This document shows, piece after piece, positions 8,638 through 15,717 of a stretch of DNA of 64,000 nt. The notes beneath the pieces were generated by a model, which saw nothing but the letters and a program-made list of their open reading frames with translations, was not told the DNA's origin and did not search any database. Position 1 is the stretch's first letter, and each line of letters opens with the position of its first letter. The position numbers and the translations under genes are program-made. Origin of the DNA: Stappia sp. BW2 (lineage in GTDB: Bacteria; Pseudomonadota; Alphaproteobacteria; Rhizobiales; Stappiaceae); contig NZ_VIRG01000070.1 of the NCBI RefSeq assembly GCF_008107695.1, forward strand, positions 806,001 to 870,000. The letters are read 5' to 3'.

Positions 8638-9636
8638 ATGGCCAAACCGACATTGAACGATTTCGTGACTGCCCGAATTGCAACGGGACATCTCAGCGAA
8701 GACGATGTCATCAACGTGCGCCGCTACGTTTATGGCGACATGGCAGTGTCTCTGGAAGAGGGGGAAGCCCTGTTCCGGCTGAACAACGCCAATATCACCT
8801 ATCATGACAGCTGGTTTGAGCTCTTTCCCGAAGCGATCCTCGATATTCTGGTGCATCAGGCAAAGCCTGAAGGCTACGTCTCGGAGGACAAGGCCACCTG
8901 GCTGATCGACCAGATCCTGGCCGATGGCCACATCTGCGGCAAAACCGAACTGGACGCGGTGTTGCATGTGCTTGAGAAAGCCCGCGACGTGCCGGAGAAA
9001 CTGGAGCAGTTTGCCCTGCGGGCCGTGGCGGACAGTGTCATATCCGGCGAGGGCCCGACGCGCTCGGGAACGCACCTGAAGCCGGGCGTCATCGCCGATG
9101 CTGAGGTGGAGCTGCTGCGCCGTGTGCTTTACGCGAGCGCCGGCAGCCGGGGTGTTGCCATTTCCAAGGCCGAAGCCGAAGTCCTGTTCGATCTGAACGA
9201 TGCCACAGTGGAAGCGGAAAACGCCCCTGCCTGGTCGGAGCTCTTTGCCAAGGCGGTTGCAAATTTCGTAATGGCCATGTCCGGCTTCACGCCACCACCC
9301 CGCAAGATTGCGCTTGAACGGGAAAACTGGCTGGAGCAACCGGGCGGATTTGACGGTGGCCTCGGTGGGTTTTTCAAGAAGATGTTCAGCGGCGGTATCG
9401 GTGGCATCCGGGATGCCTATGAGGACAAGCCGGACCCATTTGCTGCCCGTGGAAACGATATGCTTGCGGAGATTGCCACCAATGAGGTGGTGACGGAAGA
9501 CGAAGCGGCCTGGCTGGTGGACCGCATCGGCCGTGACGGCGTATTGCATGAAAACGAGAAGGCTCTCCTGCGGTTCATCCGGGAGGAAAGCCCGAACATT
9601 CATGCATCCCTCCGACCGCTTCTGGAAAAGGTCTGA
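8638..9636 (+). CDS. Uncharacterised acidic protein with tandem duplicated helical units
   Basis: 332 residues, no signal peptide or membrane segment; I do not recognise the family with certainty. Two related halves are visible. Unit 1 has RRYVYGDMAVSLEEGEALF, SWFELFPEAILDIL and YVSEDKATWLIDQILADG. Unit 2 has RRVLYASAG with SKAEAEVLFDLNDAT, AWSELFAKAVANFV and VVTEDEAAWLVDRIGRDG. Unit 2 holds an extra Gly/Phe-rich stretch (FDGGLGGFFKKMFSGG) between its subparts. The acidic helical repeats faintly recall TerB or EF-hand-like folds, but this is weak. The ATG at 8638 follows AAAGGGAAC. It is the second gene after the calcium-binding protein but is separated by a terminator. Confidence 0.75.
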   Translation: MAKPTLNDFVTARIATGHLSEDDVINVRRYVYGDMAVSLEEGEALFRLNNANITYHDSWFELFPEAILDILVHQAKPEGYVSEDKATWLIDQILADGHICGKTELDAVLHVLEKARDVPEKLEQFALRAVADSVISGEGPTRSGTHLKPGVIADAEVELLRRVLYASAGSRGVAISKAEAEVLFDLNDATVEAENAPAWSELFAKAVANFVMAMSGFTPPPRKIALERENWLEQPGGFDGGLGGFFKKMFSGGIGGIRDAYEDKPDPFAARGNDMLAEIATNEVVTEDEAAWLVDRIGRDGVLHENEKALLRFIREESPNIHASLRPLLEKV

Positions 9637-9674
9637 CAGGAGAGCTGGCCGAAATCAGATAACCTCCACATTTT

Positions 9675-9705
9675 GCCCCGGCCTTGAGCCGGGGCTTGCC
9701 TTTTC
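9675..9705 (+). terminator. Intrinsic terminator after the duplicated-repeat protein
   Basis: Perfect 8-bp stem GCCCCGGC / GCCGGGGC with loop CTTGA, followed by TTGCCTTTTC. The U-tract is interrupted, so efficiency may be moderate. Confidence 0.7.
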
Positions 9706-9830
9706 TGTTCCATGATGCGTGCGGGCGAGGCCCGGGCAACGGGTTGAAAGGCTCTTGAAAACGAGCCCGTTGCCGTACAGGTTGCGGTGGCTGCCGGCCA
9801 GGCGGCCGACCGAACAAGATGGAGCGGGAG

Positions 9831-10298
9831 ATGACACAACAGACTTTTTCACTCAAGGGAACATGCCGTTGCGGTCATACGAGCTTTGAAGTCTCCGCGC
9901 CGCCGCTGATCACCTGTGCCTGCCATTGCAGAGGCTGCCAGCAGATGAGTTCCAGCGCCTATTCCCTGACCGCGGTCATGCCGGCACCGTCCTTCAAGGT
10001 GACAGAGGGAACACCGGTGAAGGGCGGATTGCAGGGACCAGAGGCGGATCATTATTTCTGTCCGGACTGCAAGACCTGGATGTTCACGCGCATTCCTGGC
10101 TACGACGAGATCGTCAACGTCCGCTCGATCCTGCTAGACGACCTTCGCTGGACCGAACCTTTCATGGAAACCATGACGGCCAACAGGTTGCCCTGGGTCG
10201 AAACGCCCGCAAGGCACCGCTACGAAGGCTTTCCGCCACCGGAAGACTTCATGAAGCTGATGGGCGAATTCGCCGCCCACCAGCAGGCGGCCGAATAA
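9831..10298 (+). CDS. GFA-family (Mss4-fold) zinc protein
   Basis: 155 residues from ATG 9831, which has GGAG 6 nt upstream; ATG 9819 in frame overlaps that ribosome site. Zinc-binding cysteines appear as CRCGHTSFEV, CHCRGCQ and CPDCKTW, the arrangement of the glutathione-dependent formaldehyde-activating (GFA/CENP-V) family. The GFA name covers many proteins without proven formaldehyde activity, so a glutathione-adduct role is only possible. A second, different GFA protein is at 61299-61724. Confidence 0.88.
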   Translation: MTQQTFSLKGTCRCGHTSFEVSAPPLITCACHCRGCQQMSSSAYSLTAVMPAPSFKVTEGTPVKGGLQGPEADHYFCPDCKTWMFTRIPGYDEIVNVRSILLDDLRWTEPFMETMTANRLPWVETPARHRYEGFPPPEDFMKLMGEFAAHQQAAE

Positions 10299-10333
10299 AG
10301 ATCCAATACCCGGTCACACGCGGGCAGCGTGCC

Positions 10334-11242
10334 TCAATCGAGACCGTAAATGCCGGCAATGTCCTGAAGCATCAGCTTTGCAGCCAGGATGCCGCCGGCT
10401 GTGTTCCAGATCGCATCGCTGACCTGGTGCACCTTGCCGGCCTTGACGGCGGAAAGAGACTGCCACAACGGCTCGGCGAGCACTTCTTTCTCCAGGGATG
10501 TGCCTTTGCCGTCGCCATTGTCATAGGTGAAGTAGAAGATCCGGTCGCCATCCATGTCCGGAATGCTTTCCTTGCCGGTGCGGATGGCGAATTCTTCGAC
10601 GTTCTGGTTGGCCGGCCGGTGAAAGCCGATGTCTTTCAGAAGCACACCGGAGAAACTGTCGAGCTGATAGATACGGATCTGGCCGGGCACGAAGCGGATG
10701 ACCGAGACTTCCTCGTTGAGGTGATCTCCAAGTTTGTCCCGAAGTTCCGCGACTGAAGCATCATAATCGGCGATGGCTGCATCCGCTTCCTGCTCCTTGC
10801 CGAGGGCTTCGGCATAGAGGCGGAAGTTGATCTTCCAGTCACCGCGCAGTTCCCTGGACATGACGGTCGGCGCGATTGCGGTCAGCTGCGGATAGATTTC
10901 CTCGTGCCGCTGTTTGTTCGCCAGAATCAGATCCGGTTCGAGGGCTGCGACCAGTTCCAGGTTGATTGTGTTTTCCATGCCGACGGGTTCCGCGCCTTCC
11001 ATGGCATCGGAAATGTGATCCCACCAGGGATCGCCCTGCCAGGAATTGGCCGCACCCACTGGCGTTACGCCAAGCTCCAGCAGAGCTTCGGTGCCTTCAT
11101 TCGTCAGGACGACAATCCGCTTCGGCGCGTCTGGCACCGTGACGGTGCCCATGCTGTCGGTTATGTCGCGGGAATGAGCTGGGCTTGCCGCGAGCAGCGC
11201 GAACAGGGGCAGGGCACATAGCAGGCGTGACCAGGTCTTCAT
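10334..11242 (-). CDS. Iron-siderophore ABC transporter, periplasmic binding protein (FecB/BtuF-type)
   Basis: 302 residues with a cleavable signal (MKTWSRLLCALPLFALLAAS, cut near AHS). The opening DITDSMGTVTVPDAPKRIVV and LELVAALEPDLILANKQ are typical of class III metal-chelate binding proteins. No lipobox cysteine, so it is probably a soluble periplasmic protein. AAGGA precedes the ATG by 6 nt. It is divergent from the permease and ATPase genes of the same importer, with a 94-bp shared promoter. No TonB receptor is in the window, so the chelate cannot be named. Confidence 0.9.
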   Translation of the reverse strand: MKTWSRLLCALPLFALLAASPAHSRDITDSMGTVTVPDAPKRIVVLTNEGTEALLELGVTPVGAANSWQGDPWWDHISDAMEGAEPVGMENTINLELVAALEPDLILANKQRHEEIYPQLTAIAPTVMSRELRGDWKINFRLYAEALGKEQEADAAIADYDASVAELRDKLGDHLNEEVSVIRFVPGQIRIYQLDSFSGVLLKDIGFHRPANQNVEEFAIRTGKESIPDMDGDRIFYFTYDNGDGKGTSLEKEVLAEPLWQSLSAVKAGKVHQVSDAIWNTAGGILAAKLMLQDIAGIYGLD

Positions 11243-11336
11243 TAGAATTCCTTAAAAAGTTGAATAATTGCCTCCAGAATTAAATCCGTGTATGGACGAG
11301 CCGAAGTTTTGTCAATCGGAGGAGAGAGGAGCGCGC
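11243..11336. promoter_or_regulatory. Divergent promoter region of the iron-siderophore importer
   Basis: AT-rich 94-bp gap between the two divergent transcription units. Two AGAATT hexamers (11244-11249 and 11276-11281) stand 32 bp apart, and TTAGAATTCCTTAAA partly resembles an Irr-type iron box. Iron control is expected from the function, but no box can be assigned firmly. Confidence 0.4.
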
Positions 11337-12326
11337 ATGAAGCGGACGGCGATTGCCTTGTTTCTGGCGCTGTGCGCGGCTGTCATCTTCAGCCTGCATG
11401 CCGGTTTGACGTTTTATACGCCTCAAACGGTCTTTGCCGCGCTTATGGGGGGCGAGGGCGCAGATGCGCTGATCGTGACCACCTTGCGTCTTCCCAGGAC
11501 CGCAATCGGCGTGGTTTGCGGGGCTTCGCTCGGCCTTTCCGGCCTTTTGATGCAATCGGTTACCCGCAATCCGCTGGCCGAACCCGGCCTGCTTGGCGTT
11601 AATGCGGGCGCTGCGCTGTTTGTGATCCTGGGGGTGACGGTGTTCGGTGTGGTGAGCCTGGCCGGTATCGGCATTGCGGCGGTGCTGGGGGCACTTGCAG
11701 CAACAGCGCTGGTGTTTTCGATTTCCGCGTCCACCGGCGGGGCGGGCAATCCGGCAACCACGCTGCTGGCCGGCTTTACTGTCGCTGCCCTGCTGGCATC
11801 CTTCACGCAAACCTTGCTCCTGATCGATGAAACCGCGCTTGAAACGCTTTTGTTCTGGCTGTCGGGCAGTTTTTCCGACCGACCAATTGGGCTCTTGCAA
11901 CTAGGGGTGCCGCTGCTTCTTGTCGGGGCCTTCGGCAGCTTTCTTCTGGCAACGCCGCTTGACGTTCTGCGTCTGGATGATGCCAGTGCCCGCTCGGTCG
12001 GGGTCAACGTCGGCTTGGTCAGGCTGGTCGCGCTCGGGCTTGCAGCTCTGCTGGCGGCAGGGGCGGTGGCCATGGCCGGGCCGGTGCTGTTTCTGGGGCT
12101 GGTCGCGCCGCATCTGGCACGCCGCCTGACCGATGGCGCTCTGCCATCGACGTGGCAATTGATCGTGCTCTCGCTTCTGACCGGAGCGCTGATTGCAGTT
12201 CTTGCCGATATTCTGGCCCGTATCATCGTTGCGCCGGGTGAAGCGCCGATGAGTGCCGTTCTTGCGCTTGTGGGTGTGCCGATGCTGATACATCTGCTGC
12301 ACAGGCGGAAAGGGCTTGCGGCGTGA
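11337..12326 (+). CDS. FecCD-family ABC permease, subunit 1
   Basis: 329 residues from ATG 11337 with GGAGGAGAGAGGAG upstream; the in-frame extension upstream lacks a better site. Nine to ten membrane helices with the FecCD signatures TTLRLPRTAIGVVCGASLGL, LLMQSVTRNPLAEPGLLGVN and, near the end, GPVLFLGLVAPHLARRL. It forms half of the inner-membrane channel for ferric-siderophore or heme/cobalamin uptake. Overlaps the next permease gene by 4 nt (GTGA). Confidence 0.93.
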   Translation: MKRTAIALFLALCAAVIFSLHAGLTFYTPQTVFAALMGGEGADALIVTTLRLPRTAIGVVCGASLGLSGLLMQSVTRNPLAEPGLLGVNAGAALFVILGVTVFGVVSLAGIGIAAVLGALAATALVFSISASTGGAGNPATTLLAGFTVAALLASFTQTLLLIDETALETLLFWLSGSFSDRPIGLLQLGVPLLLVGAFGSFLLATPLDVLRLDDASARSVGVNVGLVRLVALGLAALLAAGAVAMAGPVLFLGLVAPHLARRLTDGALPSTWQLIVLSLLTGALIAVLADILARIIVAPGEAPMSAVLALVGVPMLIHLLHRRKGLAA

Positions 12327-13345
12327 CGGCAGGCGTCTTTCCCCTGGTTCGGCTGCTGCCGGTCATGTTGCTTGTGTTTGCGCTGACGCTGGCGGCAACT
12401 GGCATTGGCTCCAGCTTCATGCCGCCCGAACGCGTCGTGGCAGCCCTTGCCGGGCAGGGCAGCCGCATGGACGAGGTGATCGTCTGGACCCTTCGCTTGC
12501 CCCGCGTTGCCCTTGCCATACTGGCGGGAGCCGCGCTTGCCCTTGCCGGGGCCTTGCTGCAGAGGGTCGTTCGCAATCCGATGGCCTCGCCGTCGGTTCT
12601 GGGCATCACGGACGGTGCGGCGGTCGGTGTGGTGCTGTTCCTGTGGCTGTTTTCCGACCAGGCGAACAATCTGACCGTTTCCATCCATTGGCAGCCTCTG
12701 GCTGCCATTGCCGGGGCGGCCGTTTTTGGGGCCCTGGTGATTGCGCTTGCTTCTCTTGATCAGGGCAGCAGCAAGCCGTTGAAGATCATCCTGTACGGGA
12801 TTGCCCTGGCCGCACTCGCCAAGGCAGCGGTCACGCTGTTGATTATTCTGGGGCCAGTCTACAGGGCAAGTCAGGCCCTGACCTGGTTCACGGGGTCCGT
12901 CGGTGCGGCCCATTGGCAGGATGTTCTGGCGGTGGGCCTCGGACTTCTGGCAGTCATTCCCCTTTTGCTGCTGCAGCGGCTCACCATTCGGCAGCTCGTG
13001 CTGGATCCGCAGAGCGCTGCCGTAACCGGACTGTCGCTGGATAGGGCTCAGGTGAGCCTTCTGGCGATTGCGGTTTTCCTGACGGCGATCGCGACAGCCC
13101 ATGTCGGAGCCATCGGATTCGTTGGTCTGGTCGCACCGCATGTGGCGCGGATATTTCACGGTCAGTTCCGGTCCGGATATCTGGTCTCCGTGGCTCTGAC
13201 CGGGAGTTTCCTGGTGCTGGCAGCCGACACGCTGGCCCGGATCATCGCACCGCCGCTGGAACTGCCCGCAGGCGCCCTGACCGCGCTCGTCGGTGCGCCG
13301 CTGTTTCTCTATCTGCTTGTAAAAGGACGGCAATCCCATGCCTGA
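12323..13345 (+). CDS. FecCD-family ABC permease, subunit 2
   Basis: 340 residues starting with GTG at 12323, inside the stop of the preceding gene. Signatures WTLRLPRVALAILAGAALAL, LQRVVRNPMASPSVLGITDG and IGFVGLVAPHVARI match the FecCD family. Pairs with subunit 1 to form a heterodimeric channel. The 3' end overlaps the ATPase gene by 8 nt, so all three are one operon. Confidence 0.93.
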   Translation: MTAGVFPLVRLLPVMLLVFALTLAATGIGSSFMPPERVVAALAGQGSRMDEVIVWTLRLPRVALAILAGAALALAGALLQRVVRNPMASPSVLGITDGAAVGVVLFLWLFSDQANNLTVSIHWQPLAAIAGAAVFGALVIALASLDQGSSKPLKIILYGIALAALAKAAVTLLIILGPVYRASQALTWFTGSVGAAHWQDVLAVGLGLLAVIPLLLLQRLTIRQLVLDPQSAAVTGLSLDRAQVSLLAIAVFLTAIATAHVGAIGFVGLVAPHVARIFHGQFRSGYLVSVALTGSFLVLAADTLARIIAPPLELPAGALTALVGAPLFLYLLVKGRQSHA

Positions 13346-14147
13346 TATTCTGGCCAGTCTCGACCGTGTCAGTGCCGCTTACGATGGTGCTCCCGCGCTG
13401 AACGAGGTCAGTCTCGATCTGCCCGACGGCAGGATCATTGCCTTTTGCGGGCCGAACGGCAGTGGCAAGTCGACTGCCCTAAAAGTGATGCGCGGACTGC
13501 ACCGGCTGGACGACGGCAGGGTGGAAATTGCGGGCAGGGCGCTTGGCGACTGGACACAGAAGGATCTGGCGCGCCAGGTCGCCATGTTGTCGCAATCGCC
13601 GGACGCTCCGTCCGATCTTTCGGTTGAGGATCTGGTCCTGATGGGGCGGTTCGCCCATCGCAGCCGGTTCGGTGGACCGTCGGCGGACGACAGGGCAGCC
13701 TGCGACCGTGCACTGGGCATCACCGAAATGGCAGAGCTGAAAGACCGTGCGCTGGCGCAACTCTCCGGCGGGCAGCTGCAACGGGCCTGGGTCGCCATGA
13801 CGCTGGCGCAGGACGCTCCGCGCATCTTTCTGGATGAGCCGACCAACCACCTGGACATTGCCCATGCGTTTGAACTGCTGGATCTCGTCAAGCGCCTGAG
13901 CCGTTCCGAGAACCGCAGTTTCGTCATCGTCCTGCACGATCTCAACATGGCCATGCGCTATGCCGATCATGTCGTTCTGTTCGAGCGGGGACGGATTGCA
14001 GCTAACGGGCCGACGACGGAGGTTCTGACGCAGGAGATCATCTCTTCCGTCTTCGGCATCGACTGCCGGATCTTGCCCCTGGACGGTCTGGAACGACCGG
14101 TCATTGTTTCCTGGGGCAAAGCCTCCAACACGGGCGTTTCCGCGTAG
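13338..14147 (+). CDS. Iron-siderophore ABC transporter ATP-binding protein (FecE/FepC-type)
   Basis: 269 residues. Walker A GPNGSGKST (about 38-46), Q-loop MLSQSPDAPSDLSVEDLVLM, ABC signature LSGGQLQRAWVAMTLAQ, Walker B IFLDEPTNHLDI and switch His in VLHDLNMAMRYAD. All elements for an active importer ATPase are present. Translationally coupled to the permease by an 8-nt overlap. The exosortase gene follows after only 73 bp, but with different function and its own hairpin. Confidence 0.94.
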   Translation: MPDILASLDRVSAAYDGAPALNEVSLDLPDGRIIAFCGPNGSGKSTALKVMRGLHRLDDGRVEIAGRALGDWTQKDLARQVAMLSQSPDAPSDLSVEDLVLMGRFAHRSRFGGPSADDRAACDRALGITEMAELKDRALAQLSGGQLQRAWVAMTLAQDAPRIFLDEPTNHLDIAHAFELLDLVKRLSRSENRSFVIVLHDLNMAMRYADHVVLFERGRIAANGPTTEVLTQEIISSVFGIDCRILPLDGLERPVIVSWGKASNTGVSA

Positions 14148-14204
14148 GGCCCGGCAAAATGCGCAAAATCTGCACATAGGCTGACTAGGGCCTGCAAGCG
14201 GGCT

Positions 14205-14221
14205 TGGCACAACAGGTGCCA
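14205..14221 (+). promoter_or_regulatory. Inverted repeat covering the exosortase ribosome-binding site
   Basis: TGGCAC (14205-14210) and GTGCCA (14216-14221) are perfect 6-bp arms around AACAG, and the second arm includes the A of the ATG. The only Shine-Dalgarno-like bases (AGGTG) sit inside the stem. A stem here could limit translation of the exosortase. Confidence 0.35.
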
Positions 14222-15717
14222 TGACCCGTCTGGCAAACACTTCCCCAACGTCTCTGGCCTTTCTCCTGGCCTCGCTGATCCTTGCTTATGAGCCATTGCG
14301 CTGGCTGATCGGCACCTGGACCGATCCGTCTTATCCGTCGACCGGCGCGCTCTATCTGGCCGCGCTGGCGGCTTTGACGTTCTGGTCTCTGACAAGCCCG
14401 GTCCGGCAGAATTCGATTGGCCACAGGCAGATGGCGGTTCTGCTTCTGCTGGTTTCCGCGCTGATCCGGCTGGCGAGCCAGGTTCTGGCGATCAACGTGA
14501 TTGGCGGACTGGCGCTGGCAATTGATGTCTTTGCGCTGGCGACCCTGTTTCGGACAGGCGAGAGACAGCGGGCCCTCTCGCCGTTCTGGCTGTCGGTCCT
14601 GTTTCTGTTCACCTTGCCGGTCGAGCGCATTTTCCAAAGGCTGCTTGGCTATCCGCTTCAGGAACTGTCGGCAAAGCTCTCCTGCGGCGGCCTTGGCCTT
14701 TTCTTTTCAGACCTCTCCTGTTCCGGCATCCGGATCGGCCTTGCCGGCAAGGACGTTCTGGTGGACCTGCCCTGTTCGGGTACATCCGGACTGATGCTGG
14801 CCATGGCGTTACTGGTCATCCTGAATGCGCTGTATCGGCCGAACCTGCTGACGGCGACGCTCTGGGCCTTCATTGCGCTGGGGCTGAGCCTCATCGGCAA
14901 TTCCCTGCGTATTGCGTTGCTAGCGGTTGGTATAGCCTATCCGGGACAGGTCTTTGGTGCCGATGTCATGGCACAGCCGCTGCACGACATCATCGGTTAT
15001 CTGACGCTCGCCCTGTCGATGGCACCTGTGCTGGTCTTCTATAAGCCGCGGTCCATCGAGCCGAGGGGAACCCGGGCTTTCTTCAACTTGCCGGTTCTGT
15101 CGCGGCCCATGCGGAACATGTCCGCACTGGTGTTCCTGAGCCTTGCCTTTTTCATCGTCAGCCTGCCAAGGCAGGCCCTTGATGTGTCGTCTTCCACCCG
15201 GCCCCAGTCGCTGCCGTTGACGCTGGCAGGCGAGGTCGGGATAGACGAAGCCCTGCTGCCCATTGAGGAGCAGTACTTCCAGCAATATGGCGGCCACGCG
15301 CAGAAGCGGCGCTATGGCCCGATGGCGCTGACGCTGGTGCATACGTCCTCGCCGCTGCGCCACCTTCATGCCCCGGACGATTGCCTGCGCGGGCTCGGCT
15401 TTGACGTGACCTTTCTCGGCTCCCGGTTTGAACCGGTTCCGACAGCGCTCTACCGCGCCCGCTCGGAAACCGGAGGCGACTGGCGGGTTGCCGTCACCTT
15501 TGTCTCCAGCGCCGGCCAGTCGACCCACAACATCGCCGAAGCGATCTGGCTGTGGCTGAAGCGGCCCGGCACCACCTGGACCAGCATTCAGCGGATCACG
15601 CCCTGGTCGCTGGACGAACCGCAGCGCGCCACCTTCGAGGCAGCCGCCGGGGCCGCTCTCGATCTCAACACCCGTACGTCCCGCATTGCCCCCGACCGAA
15701 AGGAGAAACGCATATGA
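14221..15717 (+). CDS. xrtT: Exosortase (XrtT-type) with C-terminal EpsI-like domain
   Basis: 498 residues. Residues about 10-285 form a multi-helix membrane domain with the exosortase catalytic triad: C185 in DLPCSGTSGL, R230 in GNSLRIALL and H255 in PLHDIIGY. A further helix near residues 302-317 leads to an exported domain (about 330-498) containing LRHLHAPDDCLRGLGF, resembling the EpsI/DUF3485 partner of exosortases. Exosortases are inner-membrane cysteine transpeptidase-like enzymes that cleave PEP-type C-terminal sorting signals. The stop overlaps the start of the VIT/vWA gene by 4 nt, so enzyme and probable target are translationally coupled. The subtype T is assigned from the neighbourhood and from memory of that family, not from a model search. 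Confidence 0.85.
   Translation: MTRLANTSPTSLAFLLASLILAYEPLRWLIGTWTDPSYPSTGALYLAALAALTFWSLTSPVRQNSIGHRQMAVLLLLVSALIRLASQVLAINVIGGLALAIDVFALATLFRTGERQRALSPFWLSVLFLFTLPVERIFQRLLGYPLQELSAKLSCGGLGLFFSDLSCSGIRIGLAGKDVLVDLPCSGTSGLMLAMALLVILNALYRPNLLTATLWAFIALGLSLIGNSLRIALLAVGIAYPGQVFGADVMAQPLHDIIGYLTLALSMAPVLVFYKPRSIEPRGTRAFFNLPVLSRPMRNMSALVFLSLAFFIVSLPRQALDVSSSTRPQSLPLTLAGEVGIDEALLPIEEQYFQQYGGHAQKRRYGPMALTLVHTSSPLRHLHAPDDCLRGLGFDVTFLGSRFEPVPTALYRARSETGGDWRVAVTFVSSAGQSTHNIAEAIWLWLKRPGTTWTSIQRITPWSLDEPQRATFEAAAGAALDLNTRTSRIAPDRKEKRI

Noticed and set aside
11243-11336. Irr or RirA iron box between the siderophore genes
   Set aside because: Only partial resemblance to the known consensus; noted as an AT-rich promoter and not called as a defined operator.
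11423-13339. Very long open frame of 638 codons on the minus strand
   Set aside because: It is antisense to the two FecCD permease genes, is rich in Arg, Gln and Ser, and shows no domain; a high-GC shadow frame.
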